From Nitrospirota bacterium (GTDB lineage: Bacteria > Nitrospirota_A > Leptospirillia > Leptospirillales > Leptospirillaceae): a stretch of DNA of 50,272 nt. The stretch covers positions 1-50,272 of the forward strand of contig DAHWGX010000049.1 of assembly GCA_027335985.1 (NCBI GenBank), given 5' to 3'. Positions 24,501 through 34,099 of this stretch are shown here, piece after piece; position 1 is the stretch's first letter; each line of letters opens with the position of its first letter. The notes under the pieces were generated by a model. It had not been told where the DNA came from and made no database searches. It worked only from the letters and a program-made list of their open reading frames with translations. The position numbers and the translations under genes are program-made.

Positions 24501-25433
24501 TCAGGGCTCCTGGAGAGAGAGGAAAGGACGGTATCGTGGAAGGACCACTAGCGGGTTCCGGCTCATTTCCTTTGAAAACCAGTCTTCGAGCTCTTTTCTT
24601 CGGGCCCGCCTGACAATCTTTTTCCGGATCGAGGACTTCACGGAGGCAAACTTCCGGACGTGGGCGGGAATCATCCTGACAAGCTTCAGGATGTGATATC
24701 CGTAGGGAGAGGGGATCAGGGGGCTTACCTCTCCGGGCTTCATCGAGAAGAGGCGGTTGAAGGGAGAGGGCATCTCGCCCATGGCGAAGGGAGGCAGGAG
24801 TCCGCCATTCTTTCCTTCGGGGGAGAGCGACTTGGCCTTTGAGAGGGCGGAAAAAGAGCTTCCCGCTGCAAGGGCGGCGAGGATCGCCTTCCCTTCGTCC
24901 TCCGAGCGAACGACAATGTCTTTGGCCTCAGCCCGCTCAGGGAGGGTGTAGTGGGCCAGATGGCTCTTGTAGTCCTCCTTGAGCTTCCGAAGGGTCACGT
25001 CAGGAGCGGGGGCGACCTTCCGGGAGGTCTTTTCCAGTATGAGCCTTCGGCGAATGAAGGAATCCGGCGGGCTGTAGGGGGAGTGGGCGGGGGAGGGGGC
25101 CCCCGTCTCCTCCAGACGTTTTTTTTCCGCCGCCACCTCATCGGAGGAAACCTCCACTCCCAACTCCTTCCCTTTCTCCTCCAGAAGACGGTCATAAACC
25201 GTTTCGCGAAGGACGATGCTAGCCTGAGAGGAGGACCAGGAGTCGAGGGGTCGGGAGGCCAGGGCGTCAAGGCCGATAAAACGGGCCGTTTCCCGAAGGT
25301 CATTCGATGAAATGGGTTTTCCCGAGAGAGTCGCCACGACCCCCTCGGACGACGGGGGCTTCCCCTGACAGGCCGGGAGTGCTATGAAAATCAGTCCCGA
25401 AAAAAGAGCCTGGAGGAGCCTTCGGGAGATCAT
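24501..25433 (-). CDS. PpiC-type parvulin peptidyl-prolyl isomerase lipoprotein
   Basis: A 310-aa lipoprotein: signal peptide with lipobox ALPAC (Cys about residue 22), then a SurA-like N-domain and one parvulin domain (about residues 165-265: AEAKDIVVRSEDEGKAIL, GKNGGLLPPFAMGEM and YGYHILKLVR). A helical C-terminal tail follows. It resembles PrsA/PpiC-type membrane-anchored foldases. The Ala/Pro-rich segment near residues 110-130 is a linker. The ATG at 25433 overlaps the stop of the upstream foldase gene by 4 bp, so the two are translationally coupled. Confidence 0.85.
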   Translation of the reverse strand: MISRRLLQALFSGLIFIALPACQGKPPSSEGVVATLSGKPISSNDLRETARFIGLDALASRPLDSWSSSQASIVLRETVYDRLLEEKGKELGVEVSSDEVAAEKKRLEETGAPSPAHSPYSPPDSFIRRRLILEKTSRKVAPAPDVTLRKLKEDYKSHLAHYTLPERAEAKDIVVRSEDEGKAILAALAAGSSFSALSKAKSLSPEGKNGGLLPPFAMGEMPSPFNRLFSMKPGEVSPLIPSPYGYHILKLVRMIPAHVRKFASVKSSIRKKIVRRARRKELEDWFSKEMSRNPLVVLPRYRPFLSLQEP

Positions 25434-26338
25434 CTGGTTCCGGAGGTCGCTCCGGTCGATGCGGTCTTCGACGCTCCCATCACCTCGCCCAGTCCTTTCT
25501 GGTCGATCGAAATCTTCGTTTTTGCCCGCAGGGAGTTCAGAAAGGACTGGTATCGTTCCTGCTTCTGCTGTGAGGTGAGGAACTGGGAAATCCCGCTTTT
25601 GGCTTCATCAAAGGAAAGAAGCCTTCCGGACTGAACCTTGTCGATCTTGAAGAAATGGACACCATCCTTGAGAGGCAGGGGGCCGGTCACCGATCCCTGT
25701 GGAAGGTTGAAAAAGAACTTGGCGAACTGGGGGGGAACTGTCCCTTCGAAAATCTTTCCGACGGGTCCGCCCGAGTATCGGGAGATCGCCTTCGCGAATC
25801 CGTGACGTTTCTTCAGGGATTTTCCGACCGTCCCGGCGGTTTTTGCATCCGGAAGGATCAGCTGGCGGACGAAGACATATCCCGGCTGCCGGATTTCGCT
25901 TTTATGCTGGTCGTAATAGGTTTTGACATCCGCGTCGGTGACATGGACCTGTGAATCGACCTTCTTGTCCAGAAGCGCCTGGCGAAGGATCCGTTCCCGG
26001 CTGTTCCGGATTTTGCGGCTCAGGGAAGGATCGTTGGCGAGTCCCTCCCGTTCAGCCTCCTGGTTGATCAGGGCCCGGTCGATCAGACGATTCAGGACAT
26101 CGCTCGGGACCGAGGCCGGAACCTGTGCGGGAAGTTTCATGGCCGAAATGGAGCGGACCAGTTCCTCCCGGGAGATCTGCTGTTCTCCGACGGTGGCGAT
26201 AATTCCCGATCCGGAGGTTTTATGGCAGGCGGAGAGGAGGGAGAGGGCAAGGGAGAGAAAGATCCCGGTTCGAAAAGCCTGTCCGGGATTCGTGGTTGCC
26301 CGTGCGGAAGACTGTCCGGCGTGTGATGGCTGGTTCAA
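25430..26338 (-). CDS. PpiC-type parvulin foldase lipoprotein
   Basis: A 302-aa lipoprotein. The N-terminus is long and polar (about 20 residues) before the hydrophobic core, with lipobox LLSAC and Cys near residue 38. A SurA N-like helical domain (about residues 45-145) precedes a parvulin-like domain (about 150-250: YVFVRQLILPDAKTAGTV and VGKIFEGTVPPQF). The C-terminal ~50 residues are helical and end in a Thr/Ser/Gly-rich tail. The domain pattern resembles EpsD/PrsA-type isomerases. The start is TTG 26338 with AAGGAG 6-7 nt upstream, 54 bp after mfd. It shares a 4-bp overlap with the next foldase gene. Confidence 0.82.
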   Translation of the reverse strand: MNQPSHAGQSSARATTNPGQAFRTGIFLSLALSLLSACHKTSGSGIIATVGEQQISREELVRSISAMKLPAQVPASVPSDVLNRLIDRALINQEAEREGLANDPSLSRKIRNSRERILRQALLDKKVDSQVHVTDADVKTYYDQHKSEIRQPGYVFVRQLILPDAKTAGTVGKSLKKRHGFAKAISRYSGGPVGKIFEGTVPPQFAKFFFNLPQGSVTGPLPLKDGVHFFKIDKVQSGRLLSFDEAKSGISQFLTSQQKQERYQSFLNSLRAKTKISIDQKGLGEVMGASKTASTGATSGTR

Positions 26339-26392
26339 GAAGGACTCCTTAACATTTTGGGAGGATCGGACGGATCCTCCGGGGCTCGATTG

Positions 26393-29300
26393 TCACTTGG
26401 GGTCGGACTCCCGGTCCGGAGGGTGCAGAAAGCGTTTCAGGCCATCGATCAGGGGCCCGGGAAGTGTCCGGACGATTTTCCAAGATCCGTCAGCCTGAAA
26501 GGATACCCGGTCTCCAAAGAGATCCATGGCCCTTGACAGACGGTCCCGGGAAAAGATTCCGGCCCGTTCCTTAAGGACGGCTTCCCGCTCCCGAAGGGAA
26601 ACCTCCGCGAATCCGGCCTTCGTTGCAAGAACCCGGATCCGGGCCCCCGAAAACAGGGTGCGCGTCGGGCGGGGGAGAGGGCCGAACCTGTCGCCCAGCT
26701 CTTCCTCTATCCGGTCGATGGCCTCAAGAGTGTCAGCATGAGCGAGGCGCCGGTAAAAGTCAATTCTTTCCGAGGGATGGTCAATGTAATCTTCAGGGAT
26801 CCTGGCCTCGATCTTCCATTCGACGCGCGCCGGATCGGTTTTTTGCTGCGTGTCGGGGAGCTCTGTCAGGTGGCCGATGGCCTCCTCCACCATTTCGAGG
26901 TAGAGATCGAGTCCGACCATGGCGACCTGGCCTGTCTGCTGATGGCCGAGGAGGCTGCCGGCCCCCCGGATTTCGAGATCTCTCATGGCGATCTGGTATC
27001 CCGATCCGAGGCCCGAATGTTCCTGGAGGGTGCGAAGCCTTTTCTTGGCCAGATCGTTCAGGCTGTCTTCGGCTCCCGTGATGAAGTAGGCGTAGGCCTG
27101 TTGCCCGCTCCGTCCCACCCTCCCCCGCATCTGGTAGAGTTCGGCGACTCCGAAAAGATCGGCCCGGTTGACAAGAATGGTGTTGGCCGAAGGGATGTCC
27201 AGCCCTGCCTCGACAATGGTTGTCGAGACGAGGATGCGGCTTTGGCGCTGAATGAAGCGGGACATGACTGCCTCGATCTCCCGCTCCTCCATCTGGCCAT
27301 GGGCGAAGGAGACGTTGGCCTCCGGAAAGAGGGCGGCCAGGTAGCGGGCCCATCGTCCGAGGGAGGAGACCCGGTTGTGAATGAAGAAGACCTGACCCTC
27401 CCGCGCCATCTCCCGGTCGATGGCCTCCCGGATGCGTTCCCGGTCGAAGCGGATGATGAAGGTCCGGATGGATTTCCGGCCGGGAGGGGGGGTCATGATG
27501 AAGCTGATCCCCTTGAGTCCCGACATGGCCATCTGGAGCGTCCGGGGAATGGGGGTCGCCGACAGGGTCAGGCGGTCGACATGCGGAAACCGTTCCGTCA
27601 GCCGTTCTTTCTGTCGGACTCCGAACCGCTGTTCCTCGTCGATGATCAGGAGGCCGAGGTCGCGGAAGGAAACTGAGGCAGAAAGGAGGCCCGTCGTACC
27701 CACGACGATGTCCGTCTCCCCCCGTCCGAGACGCTCCCGGACGCACCTCTGTTCCGAAGCCGAAACCATCCGGGAGAGGCTTTCGATCCGTACGGGGAAG
27801 CCCGCGAATCGGTTCCGGAAGGTTTCGTGGTGCTGAAGGGCGAGCAGGGTGGTGGGGACCAGCACCGCCACCTGCTTTCCGTCGGCGACGCAACGGAAGG
27901 CGGCGCGCATGGCCACCTCCGTTTTCCCGAATCCCACGTCCCCCAGGATCAGGCGGTCCATCGGAGTGTCCGATTCCATATCCTGCATGACGGCGTGGAC
28001 CGCCTCTTCCTGGTCTGGGGTCAGGTCGTAGGGAAAGGCCTGGTCGAACTCCCGGGTCATGAGCGATTCGGGAGAGAAGGAGAATCCCTGCGCTGTCTTC
28101 CGTCGGGCATAGAGCTCGACAAGCTCCGCGGAAATCTTTTCGATCTGCTTTCTGACCCTTGTCCGGGTGGCGGTCCATGACTTTCCTCCGAGGCGGTCGA
28201 GACGGGGCTCGATCCCCTCCGGGCCCTGGTAGGGCAGAACCTGGTCCATCTGGTCCACTGCGACGTAAAAGCGGTCTCCACCCTGATATTCGATCACACA
28301 GAACTCTCCGGAGGAGGATCCCACCGTCACCTCCCGAAGTCCCCTGTAGCGACCGATGCCCTGATGGAGATGAACCACGAAGTCTCCTTCGGCGAAGACG
28401 GGGCGGTCCCTGCGATAGGCCTGGGAGCGGGTAGAAAAGGAGCGGAAGGGGGGGCGGGAGACGGTTTTCCGGAACAGCCAGGTGTCCGAAAGGACGAGAA
28501 GGTTGTCGCGGACGGACTCGAACCCTTCCTCCAGGTCTCCGAGGAGAAGGGAGATGGGCTGCCGGCCTTTTTCTCCGGAATCGTCCCCGAAGGTTGTCAT
28601 AAAGGAGAGGCCGCCGGCCTCGAAGACATCCTTGATCCGGTCCCGCTGGCCCCGGGTGCGGCAGAAAACGACGATCTTCATTGTGCGGGAGAGCTCCTCG
28701 AGATCGGGGAGCCAGGAGCGGTTCCGGTCGATGCGGGATCCGGCCGGGATGAGGAGGCGTGAGTCGGGTTCGTCAGGAATGGACGGAAGCGAGAGGCAGG
28801 GACGGGCCTTCTCCCATTCCTCTTTTTTCGAAAGAGTCAGGAATGCCTTGTCGGGAGGCGGAATCCATTTTCGCTCCTCCTCGGACAGGGCCTCCCATCC
28901 TTCCGTGATCCTTGTCGTCCAGTCCTGAAGCCTTGCGAGAAGGGGGGCCCAGTCGTCGACAAGGAGCAGGATGTCCTCCCGTGAAAAGACGGGAGAGCAG
29001 GCTTCGGGAAAGAATGTCGGAAAATGGCGTTCGATCCCGGGGGAGAAAGGAGGCAGGGTGTTCTGGAGGAGCCATTGTTCCTCCTCCGGGGATTGCCCTT
29101 TTTTGAGAACGGGTTTGAGCCATTCATGGCTCGGGAGAAGGTCGACCGAAGAAACGGACCCCACCGAGCGTTGTGTTCCGGGGTCGAAGAGACGGATGGA
29201 GCGGATTTCAAGATCGTCCCACTCGAGTCGCACCGGCTGTCTTCGGTCCGTCGAGTACAGATCGATCAGGGCGCCCCGGACCGAAAATTCTCCGGGAGCC

Positions 29301-29833
29301 GTCACCTGGGGGACCCTCAAATACCCGTAGGCGAGAAGGGTGTCGATGACCGATTGGGGATCCTCTTCCTGTCCGGCCGAGAGGAGCCGCTTCGTGGTGT
29401 GGAGGAGGGCCGGAGAAAGGGTTTTGCGAAGGACGGCGGCGATAGGGGAGACGACAAAATCGGGGGGATTCGGGCCGGCCATCCGGTCCAGGGCATGAAT
29501 GCGTTCGGCGCGAATGAAGTCGGCCGGACTCTCCCGTTCGTAGGGAAGGGTCTCCTCCTCCGGAAAGAGAAGTCCGTCGAACGGCCGGTCCAGAAGCGAC
29601 GCGGTCGTCCTGATTTCCTCATAGAGTCTGAGAGCCCGTTCGGGGGTGGCAGTGAGGACCCAGAATATTTCTTTCCGTCCAGCCTCCCTGAGCAGGGCCG
29701 GCAGAAAAGGAAAGGCCTCCCGGTTCACGCCCTCGATCCGCCCCGAGGTCTGCCTTGCTCCGGTGGCCGGAATTCGTGTCCGGAGAGCGTCGAGGGTGCG
29801 GCGGAAAGGGTGGAAGAGCGGCTCGTCAGCCAC
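26393..29833 (-). CDS. mfd: Transcription-repair coupling factor
   Basis: Large ATP-dependent translocase (1146 aa from the GTG at 29833) that displaces stalled RNA polymerase and recruits UvrA. Domain order is normal: N-terminal UvrB-like region (about 1-340), RNA-polymerase interacting CarD-like domain with [15 protein letters not shown] (about 490-505), translocase motor with Walker [10 protein letters not shown] (about 635), Walker [10 protein letters not shown] and motif VI ([10 protein letters not shown]), then the TRCF C-terminal domain. Start: GTG 29833 overlaps the rfaE2 stop by 8 bp; TTG 29866 adds 11 residues. Neither has a clear Shine-Dalgarno. It is embedded in an LPS/haem/foldase operon, which is not a functional requirement. 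Confidence 0.96.
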   Translation of the reverse strand: MADEPLFHPFRRTLDALRTRIPATGARQTSGRIEGVNREAFPFLPALLREAGRKEIFWVLTATPERALRLYEEIRTTASLLDRPFDGLLFPEEETLPYERESPADFIRAERIHALDRMAGPNPPDFVVSPIAAVLRKTLSPALLHTTKRLLSAGQEEDPQSVIDTLLAYGYLRVPQVTAPGEFSVRGALIDLYSTDRRQPVRLEWDDLEIRSIRLFDPGTQRSVGSVSSVDLLPSHEWLKPVLKKGQSPEEEQWLLQNTLPPFSPGIERHFPTFFPEACSPVFSREDILLLVDDWAPLLARLQDWTTRITEGWEALSEEERKWIPPPDKAFLTLSKKEEWEKARPCLSLPSIPDEPDSRLLIPAGSRIDRNRSWLPDLEELSRTMKIVVFCRTRGQRDRIKDVFEAGGLSFMTTFGDDSGEKGRQPISLLLGDLEEGFESVRDNLLVLSDTWLFRKTVSRPPFRSFSTRSQAYRRDRPVFAEGDFVVHLHQGIGRYRGLREVTVGSSSGEFCVIEYQGGDRFYVAVDQMDQVLPYQGPEGIEPRLDRLGGKSWTATRTRVRKQIEKISAELVELYARRKTAQGFSFSPESLMTREFDQAFPYDLTPDQEEAVHAVMQDMESDTPMDRLILGDVGFGKTEVAMRAAFRCVADGKQVAVLVPTTLLALQHHETFRNRFAGFPVRIESLSRMVSASEQRCVRERLGRGETDIVVGTTGLLSASVSFRDLGLLIIDEEQRFGVRQKERLTERFPHVDRLTLSATPIPRTLQMAMSGLKGISFIMTPPPGRKSIRTFIIRFDRERIREAIDREMAREGQVFFIHNRVSSLGRWARYLAALFPEANVSFAHGQMEEREIEAVMSRFIQRQSRILVSTTIVEAGLDIPSANTILVNRADLFGVAELYQMRGRVGRSGQQAYAYFITGAEDSLNDLAKKRLRTLQEHSGLGSGYQIAMRDLEIRGAGSLLGHQQTGQVAMVGLDLYLEMVEEAIGHLTELPDTQQKTDPARVEWKIEARIPEDYIDHPSERIDFYRRLAHADTLEAIDRIEEELGDRFGPLPRPTRTLFSGARIRVLATKAGFAEVSLREREAVLKERAGIFSRDRLSRAMDLFGDRVSFQADGSWKIVRTLPGPLIDGLKRFLHPPDRESDPK

Positions 29834-30344
29834 GGTTCTGCGAATATCGGTCGATGATCCGTTCAATCAGACCGGTGGTGGAGGAATCCGGCACCAGAGG
29901 GATGGAGCGGACCTCTCCCCCCCTCTTGAGAACTAGATCGCTTCCCACGATCCTGTCCGGGCTCCAGTCCCCACCTTTGACAAGGACGTCCGGAAGAATC
30001 TGTCGTATCAGCTCTTCCGGCGTATCGGCATCAAAGAATGTGACATAAGAAACGCAGGCAAGGGAGGCCATGACCCGGGCCCGGTTGTCCTCGGGGACGA
30101 TGGGCCGGCGGGGTCCCTTGAGCGTCGCCACCGAACGGTCGGTGTTGAGTGCGACGACGAGGATCTCACCCAGCTCCCGGGCCTTTTCGAGGACCTCTAC
30201 ATGGCCGGCATGAAGGAGATCGAAACACCCGTTGGTGAAGACGATCCGTTCCCCCCTGGACCTGTGTCGGTCCAGGACGGGGAGAAGGGATTTCGGATCG
30301 AGAATCTTCGAGGAGGTCGCGGAAAAAGGAATGCTGGAGGCCAT
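29826..30344 (-). CDS. rfaE2: D-glycero-beta-D-manno-heptose 1-phosphate adenylyltransferase
   Basis: Adenylylates heptose-1-phosphate for ADP-heptose, a core LPS sugar. This is the stand-alone C-terminal (RfaE2/HldE-C) form, 172 aa, without the kinase domain. Nucleotidyltransferase motifs: [15 protein letters not shown] (about residues 36-50) and the [20 protein letters not shown] segment near the end (SSTT is the family's lysine-loop partner). The start is ATG 30344; the open frame to 31055 runs antisense-like through gmhA and is rejected. It follows gmhA by 20 bp. The companion heptose kinase and the phosphatase GmhB are not in this window. Confidence 0.93.
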   Translation of the reverse strand: MASSIPFSATSSKILDPKSLLPVLDRHRSRGERIVFTNGCFDLLHAGHVEVLEKARELGEILVVALNTDRSVATLKGPRRPIVPEDNRARVMASLACVSYVTFFDADTPEELIRQILPDVLVKGGDWSPDRIVGSDLVLKRGGEVRSIPLVPDSSTTGLIERIIDRYSQNRG

Positions 30345-30364
30345 CGTCTGTCCGGATCCGGAGG

Positions 30365-30958
30365 TCAGGATGTGCGGGGAAACAGGATTTCTTCGACCAT
30401 CTCGCACAGGACGTGGCCCAGGGTGATGTGCGTTTCCTGGATGCGCGGGGTCAAAGGGGAGGGAACGATGAAGGCCAGGTCGACAAGTTCTTTCATCCGT
30501 CCGCCTGTCCCGCCCCCGAACCCAATGGTCGCAAGACCGGTACTCCGGGCCTTTTCCAGGGCGAGCAGAACATTCTTGGAGTTCCCGCTCGTGCTGATTC
30601 CGATGGCCAGGTCTCCCGGACGCCCGTAGGCTTCGATCTCGCGGGCGAAGATGTGTTCGTAGCCGTAATCGTTTCCGATGCTGGTCAGAGTGGCCATTCC
30701 CGTTCCCAGGGCTATGGCGGGCAGACCCTTCCGGTTGATGTAGAAACGGCTGACGAGCTCTCCGGCGATATGGGAGGCATCTGTGGAAGAGCCCCCGTTT
30801 CCGAAGATGAGAAGCTTTCCCCCGCTTCGGAAGGTCTCGACCATCATGTGGGTCGCCTTTTCGATCAGGGGAAGGGACCCCCTCAGAAAGTCTTCCTTCG
30901 TGCGGACGCTGTCCCTGAAGATCGATTCGATTCTGGAGGAGAGGGTGGCATTGTCCAT
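30365..30958 (-). CDS. gmhA: Sedoheptulose 7-phosphate isomerase
   Basis: Converts sedoheptulose-7-P to D-glycero-D-manno-heptose-7-P, the first step of ADP-heptose synthesis. A 197-aa SIS-domain protein of normal length. Key segments: [20 protein letters not shown] (about residues 50-69), [13 protein letters not shown] (about 118-130) and [15 protein letters not shown] (about 174-188), the metal/substrate-binding elements. It lies 26 bp after hemL and 20 bp before rfaE2, so the three form one unit linking tetrapyrrole and LPS precursor synthesis by transcription only. Confidence 0.95.
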   Translation of the reverse strand: MDNATLSSRIESIFRDSVRTKEDFLRGSLPLIEKATHMMVETFRSGGKLLIFGNGGSSTDASHIAGELVSRFYINRKGLPAIALGTGMATLTSIGNDYGYEHIFAREIEAYGRPGDLAIGISTSGNSKNVLLALEKARSTGLATIGFGGGTGGRMKELVDLAFIVPSPLTPRIQETHITLGHVLCEMVEEILFPRTS

Positions 30959-30984
30959 GGGAAATGGCTCCGAAGTGAATTGTT

Positions 30985-32271
30985 TCAGGCCTGCGCCCGG
31001 GTTTTTTCCAGGGCCCTCTTGAAGCGCTCCAGCGCCTCGCCCACAATTCTGTCATCGTGACAGGTCGAGAGGAACAGGGCCTCGTACTGGGAGGGAGGGA
31101 GAAGGAGTCCCTCGCGCCGGGCTTCCTGGTGAAAGATCGAAAAGAGGCGGATGTCGGACCGCTCCGCGCTTTCGAGGTCGGTCACCGGGTGGGAGCTGAA
31201 GAAGAGGGTCATCATCGATCCCATCCGGTTCAGCTGAACCGGAAGACCAAGGTGGCGGGCGGTCGAAAGAATGCCCTCGGCCAGAATCCGGCTTTTTTCC
31301 TCGAGCAACGAATAGAGGGCGGGAGTCCTGAGCTTCGCGAGGGTCGCGAGCCCTGCCGCCATGGCCACCGGGTTCCCTGAGAGCGTTCCCGCCTGGTAAA
31401 CCGGCCCCTCCGGGGCGACCATCTTCATGATGTCTTCTCGTCCGCCATAGGCCCCCACCGGCATCCCGCCGCCAATGATTTTTCCCAGAAGGGTCAGGTC
31501 GGGCTCCATTCCGAAAAGGACCTGGGCTCCACCGTAGGTCAGACGGAATCCCGTGATGATCTCGTCCGCAATGAGGAGTGCTCCGTTCCCTTCCGTCACG
31601 TCCCGGGCCGCCAGAAGAAACTCCTCGTCGGGAGGGACGACACCCATGTTACCGGCGACAGGTTCCAGAATGAGGGCGGCGACGGTCTTGCCTTCACGTT
31701 TGAAAAAATCCCGGAGAGCCTGTGTGTCGTTGTAGGGGAGGACAACAGTATCCTGGATGACGGCCTCCGGGACCCCGGCGCTGGTCGGTATCCCGAAGGT
31801 CGCCCCTCCGGATCCGGCTTTGACGAGAAGGGCATCGGAATGGCCATGGTAGCCACCTGCGAACTTGACGATCCTGTTTCGTCCCGTAAAAGCTCTGGCC
31901 AGCCGGAGGGCCGACATGGCGGCCTCGGTTCCCGAATTGACGAACCGGATGCGGTCGAGGCCGGGAACGGCCCGGGTCAGGGCCTCCCCCAGCTGGATCT
32001 CCGTTTCGGAGAGACCTCCGAAGGATAGCCCCTTGGAGGCGGTGGCCCCTATGGACGCCAGCACATCGGAGTCGGCGTGGCCCAGGATGAGGGGGCCGAA
32101 GGAAAGCACGAAATCGATGTAGTCCTTGCCGTCGATGTCGGTGATAATGGGGCCTTTCCCCTGGCGAATGACGGGGGGATGGCCTCCCACGGCCTTGTAG
32201 GCCCGGACCGGACTGCTGACGCCACCGGGAAAGATCCCGCAGGCTTTTTTGAAACCTTCTTCAGAATTCAA
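30985..32271 (-). CDS. hemL: Glutamate-1-semialdehyde 2,1-aminomutase
   Basis: PLP-dependent enzyme of the C5 route to 5-aminolevulinate for haem. 428 aa. The PLP lysine lies in [15 protein letters not shown] (about residue 264). Other segments: [29 protein letters not shown] and [12 protein letters not shown] choose TTG 32271 because the family N-terminus ([21 protein letters not shown]) begins exactly there and GGGAG lies about 8 nt upstream; the frame is open to 32340 but the extra residues are not family-like. It starts the run hemL-gmhA-rfaE2-mfd-foldases. Confidence 0.93.
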   Translation of the reverse strand: MNSEEGFKKACGIFPGGVSSPVRAYKAVGGHPPVIRQGKGPIITDIDGKDYIDFVLSFGPLILGHADSDVLASIGATASKGLSFGGLSETEIQLGEALTRAVPGLDRIRFVNSGTEAAMSALRLARAFTGRNRIVKFAGGYHGHSDALLVKAGSGGATFGIPTSAGVPEAVIQDTVVLPYNDTQALRDFFKREGKTVAALILEPVAGNMGVVPPDEEFLLAARDVTEGNGALLIADEIITGFRLTYGGAQVLFGMEPDLTLLGKIIGGGMPVGAYGGREDIMKMVAPEGPVYQAGTLSGNPVAMAAGLATLAKLRTPALYSLLEEKSRILAEGILSTARHLGLPVQLNRMGSMMTLFFSSHPVTDLESAERSDIRLFSIFHQEARREGLLLPPSQYEALFLSTCHDDRIVGEALERFKRALEKTRAQA

Positions 32272-32287
32272 TCGGACGCTCCCGAAT

Positions 32288-32455
32288 GTGAGGGTGAGAG
32301 TTTTCGCTGTTGCCCATCCCTGGAAGGACGACGAAGACATCGAAGATTATCATATTTTCAGTCCGGATGGAAATGTTTCCGGTTTGTTGCGCGCCTCGTT
32401 CGGGGAAAGAATAGCCGATTCACTGGCTTATGTTTCTGATGTGTTACAAAAATGA
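32288..32455 (+). CDS. Possible small protein divergent from hemL
   Basis: An open frame of 55 codons from GTG 32288 (alternative GTG 32294). The peptide has normal composition (acidic centre KDDEDIEDYHIF, then SPDGNVSGLLRAS, ending SLAYVSDVLQK) and codon use like its neighbours. It would begin 16 bp from the chosen hemL TTG start, head to head. There is no clear Shine-Dalgarno and no family match, so this is weak. Confidence 0.3.
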   Translation: MRVRVFAVAHPWKDDEDIEDYHIFSPDGNVSGLLRASFGERIADSLAYVSDVLQK

Positions 32456-32590
32456 GGCGTGCCTCAATGGCCGGTGTCTGAAATTGTATACGGATCAGGA
32501 TTGCGGATCGTCCAGGGAATGGTATCTTTCTTGCGTCATGATACAAGATGCCGGAATCAGGTTTTTTTACCCAAAGGAGGTGAGTTATCG

Positions 32591-32824
32591 ATGGGTGGAA
32601 AAGGATTTGTAGGCTATTGGCTCAACGCGGCTTTTTCTGCGGTCGGCTCCGGATCGGTGGTGGGATTTTGCCTCCAGGAATGGTTTGGGGCCCACCGGTT
32701 CGAAACATGGAGAGAGTCCTATGTCTGGATCTACTGGATCATGGTTCTCTCGACCATCGCAGGAGCGCTGATAGGCATTTATTCCTATGCCTATCATAAG
32801 AAAAAGGAAAGCTGGACCTGGTAG
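32591..32824 (+). CDS. Small two-helix membrane protein with perfect Shine-Dalgarno
   Basis: A 77-aa protein with two hydrophobic segments (about residues 6-28 and 43-65) and a basic C-terminus (AYHKKKESWTW). AAAGGAGGTGA just upstream matches the anti-Shine-Dalgarno over 11 bases, an unusually complete ribosome-binding site. The motif GYWLNAAFSAVGSGSVVGF is Gly/Ala/Ser-rich. A weak upstream promoter can be drawn (TTGCGG, 16 nt, TATCTT at 32501-32528). No enzymatic motif or family is recognised. Confidence 0.65.
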   Translation: MGGKGFVGYWLNAAFSAVGSGSVVGFCLQEWFGAHRFETWRESYVWIYWIMVLSTIAGALIGIYSYAYHKKKESWTW

Positions 32825-32993
32825 GACCCTGACGCGAATCGCTTGACGTCGGGATCAATAATGCAAGGGGGCAGCTTCGGGCGGATCTGTCCGGCATCGA
32901 TGGGTGTCCACTCGTCTGCTCCTTAAATTTCTTCGGCATCTTCCGAAATTGAATGACATCCTCGGAATCTTCGACTAAAGACGGGATGCGGCC

Positions 32994-33092
32994 ATGGCCG
33001 GTGACTGGAAAAAGCTTTGGATCATTGCGGCGGCCGCCTCGGCTGTAGGCGCGGCCATCGGCTTTTTTTTCGGTCTGAGGGGGGGCGGCTGA
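32994..33092 (+). CDS. 32-aa single-helix membrane peptide
   Basis: ATG 32994 opens a 32-codon frame (MAGDWKKLWIIAAAASAVGA onward) with one Ala/Gly-rich hydrophobic helix, a Phe-rich stretch and an Arg-Gly-Gly-Gly end. A short GC hairpin with a T-run overlaps its stop codon (terminator 33083-33101), which supports a real transcript end here. The ribosome-binding site is weak (GGGATGCGG). It may be a real micro-protein or a chance frame. Confidence 0.35.
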   Translation: MAGDWKKLWIIAAAASAVGAAIGFFFGLRGGG

Positions 33093-33101
33093 CGCCCTTT
33101 T
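33083..33101 (+). terminator. Short intrinsic terminator
   Basis: GGGCG-GCTGA-CGCCC followed by TTTT. The loop contains the TGA stop of the 32-aa frame, so the hairpin overlaps the end of that gene. Confidence 0.5.
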
Positions 33102-33151
33102 CCGATATGGATTCTGCCGATGCCCGTGATCGACTTCTTTTGAAATTCCTG

Positions 33152-34015
33152 TCAGTATCCACCTCCCTGATCCTTGAGACTCCTGACCGCGACGATGATG
33201 GCCGCTACCAGGGGAAGGATCGACACTCCCGCCACGATAAGGGTTCTTTTCCCCGTTCCAGCCTTACGGCCAAATGACGACACTCGCCCGGCCAGCCCCC
33301 CGACCAAAAGGGCCCCGGCCAGGGAGCTGATCACCACCGGCGAAATGTCCACGTACCTGAGTCCAATGACGAGGAGGGCCCCGATCACCCATCCGGGTTC
33401 GACCCCTGAGATGCGGGTTCCGAAAAAGGCAGACAGAAGCATGGCCCCGAAAACGGCCGCAAGTCCCCCCGCCAGCTGTCCGACGAGGAGGCTTCCCGAG
33501 AGGGGGGACAAGACAGCGAGCGCCGCGGCCGTGAAAAAAGGGGGAAGAAGGAAAAGGGGATCGAGTCCCTTGATGCGGTCGACAGGGTAGCTGAAACGGA
33601 TTCCGAGCCAGACCGCGAGGGTCGAAATATAAGAAAGGGCTCCCTGAAACAGGGAGTCCTGTCTGAGAATCGGAAGGGTCAGAAGAAGGAGGCCCAAAAT
33701 CACCCCGACTGACTCGAGGGGAAACAGAGATCTCCCCGGAAACAGGTGTCTCAAAATGAAGATTGCGGAGGCGAGAAGCGGAATCCAGTCCATTGGCCGA
33801 TCCGGATCAAAAAAATGGCGGATCGAGCCGGGATCGAACACGGCGAAGACAAGAAGAATCCCCGAGAGGATGACGAGATCCGCCACAAGAAGGGGGCTTT
33901 TCAGCCATTTTTTTGGAAGAAGCCGTATGGACGAAAGAAGGAGCAGAACGCAGATGAACGGAATGGCGGCCGGATACATCAAGGCCACGGCCGGGGCGAT
34001 GGAGAGTGTTTCCAT
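33152..34015 (-). CDS. Polytopic membrane protein, unknown function
   Basis: A 287-aa protein with about 8-9 hydrophobic helices and few charged residues. Notable segments are FPGRSLFPLESVGVILGLLL (about residues 92-111) and GLRYVDISPVVISSLAGALL (about 225-244). The ATG at 34015 has CGGAGAA 8 nt upstream. No transport signature is recognised. It lies behind the yceI gene on the same strand, separated by a strong GC palindrome, so it may be a separate unit. Confidence 0.65.
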   Translation of the reverse strand: METLSIAPAVALMYPAAIPFICVLLLLSSIRLLPKKWLKSPLLVADLVILSGILLVFAVFDPGSIRHFFDPDRPMDWIPLLASAIFILRHLFPGRSLFPLESVGVILGLLLLTLPILRQDSLFQGALSYISTLAVWLGIRFSYPVDRIKGLDPLFLLPPFFTAAALAVLSPLSGSLLVGQLAGGLAAVFGAMLLSAFFGTRISGVEPGWVIGALLVIGLRYVDISPVVISSLAGALLVGGLAGRVSSFGRKAGTGKRTLIVAGVSILPLVAAIIVAVRSLKDQGGGY

Positions 34016-34070
34016 GGGGCGTATTCTCCGGGAACGGATGAAAAATGTGGAGGACGGGATGGTGTGAGGT

Positions 34071-34092
34071 AAGGGGGGCTTAAGCCCCCCTT
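34071..34092. terminator. 22-bp perfect palindrome, likely terminator after yceI
   Basis: AAGGGGGGCT-TAAGCCCCCCTT is perfectly self-complementary: a stem of nine pairs around TTAA. It lies 8 nt after the yceI stop on the minus strand. The U-run on the minus side is short (TTACC); on the plus side it is TTTT, so it could act in both directions but weakly. Confidence 0.6.
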
Positions 34093-34099
34093 TTCACGA

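Noticed and set aside
26738..28178. Long open frames on both strands across mfd
   Set aside because: They share the mfd region in other frames and have skewed Arg/Pro/Gly/Asp composition; mfd accounts for the sequence.
29826..31055. Long upstream extension of rfaE2
   Set aside because: The extra N-terminal ~235 codons run through gmhA in another frame and are Arg/Pro/His-rich; the family start is at 30344.
34071..34092. Palindrome considered as an operator or attachment site
   Set aside because: Its place just after the yceI stop and GC-rich stem fit a terminator better; there is no integrase or second copy in the window.
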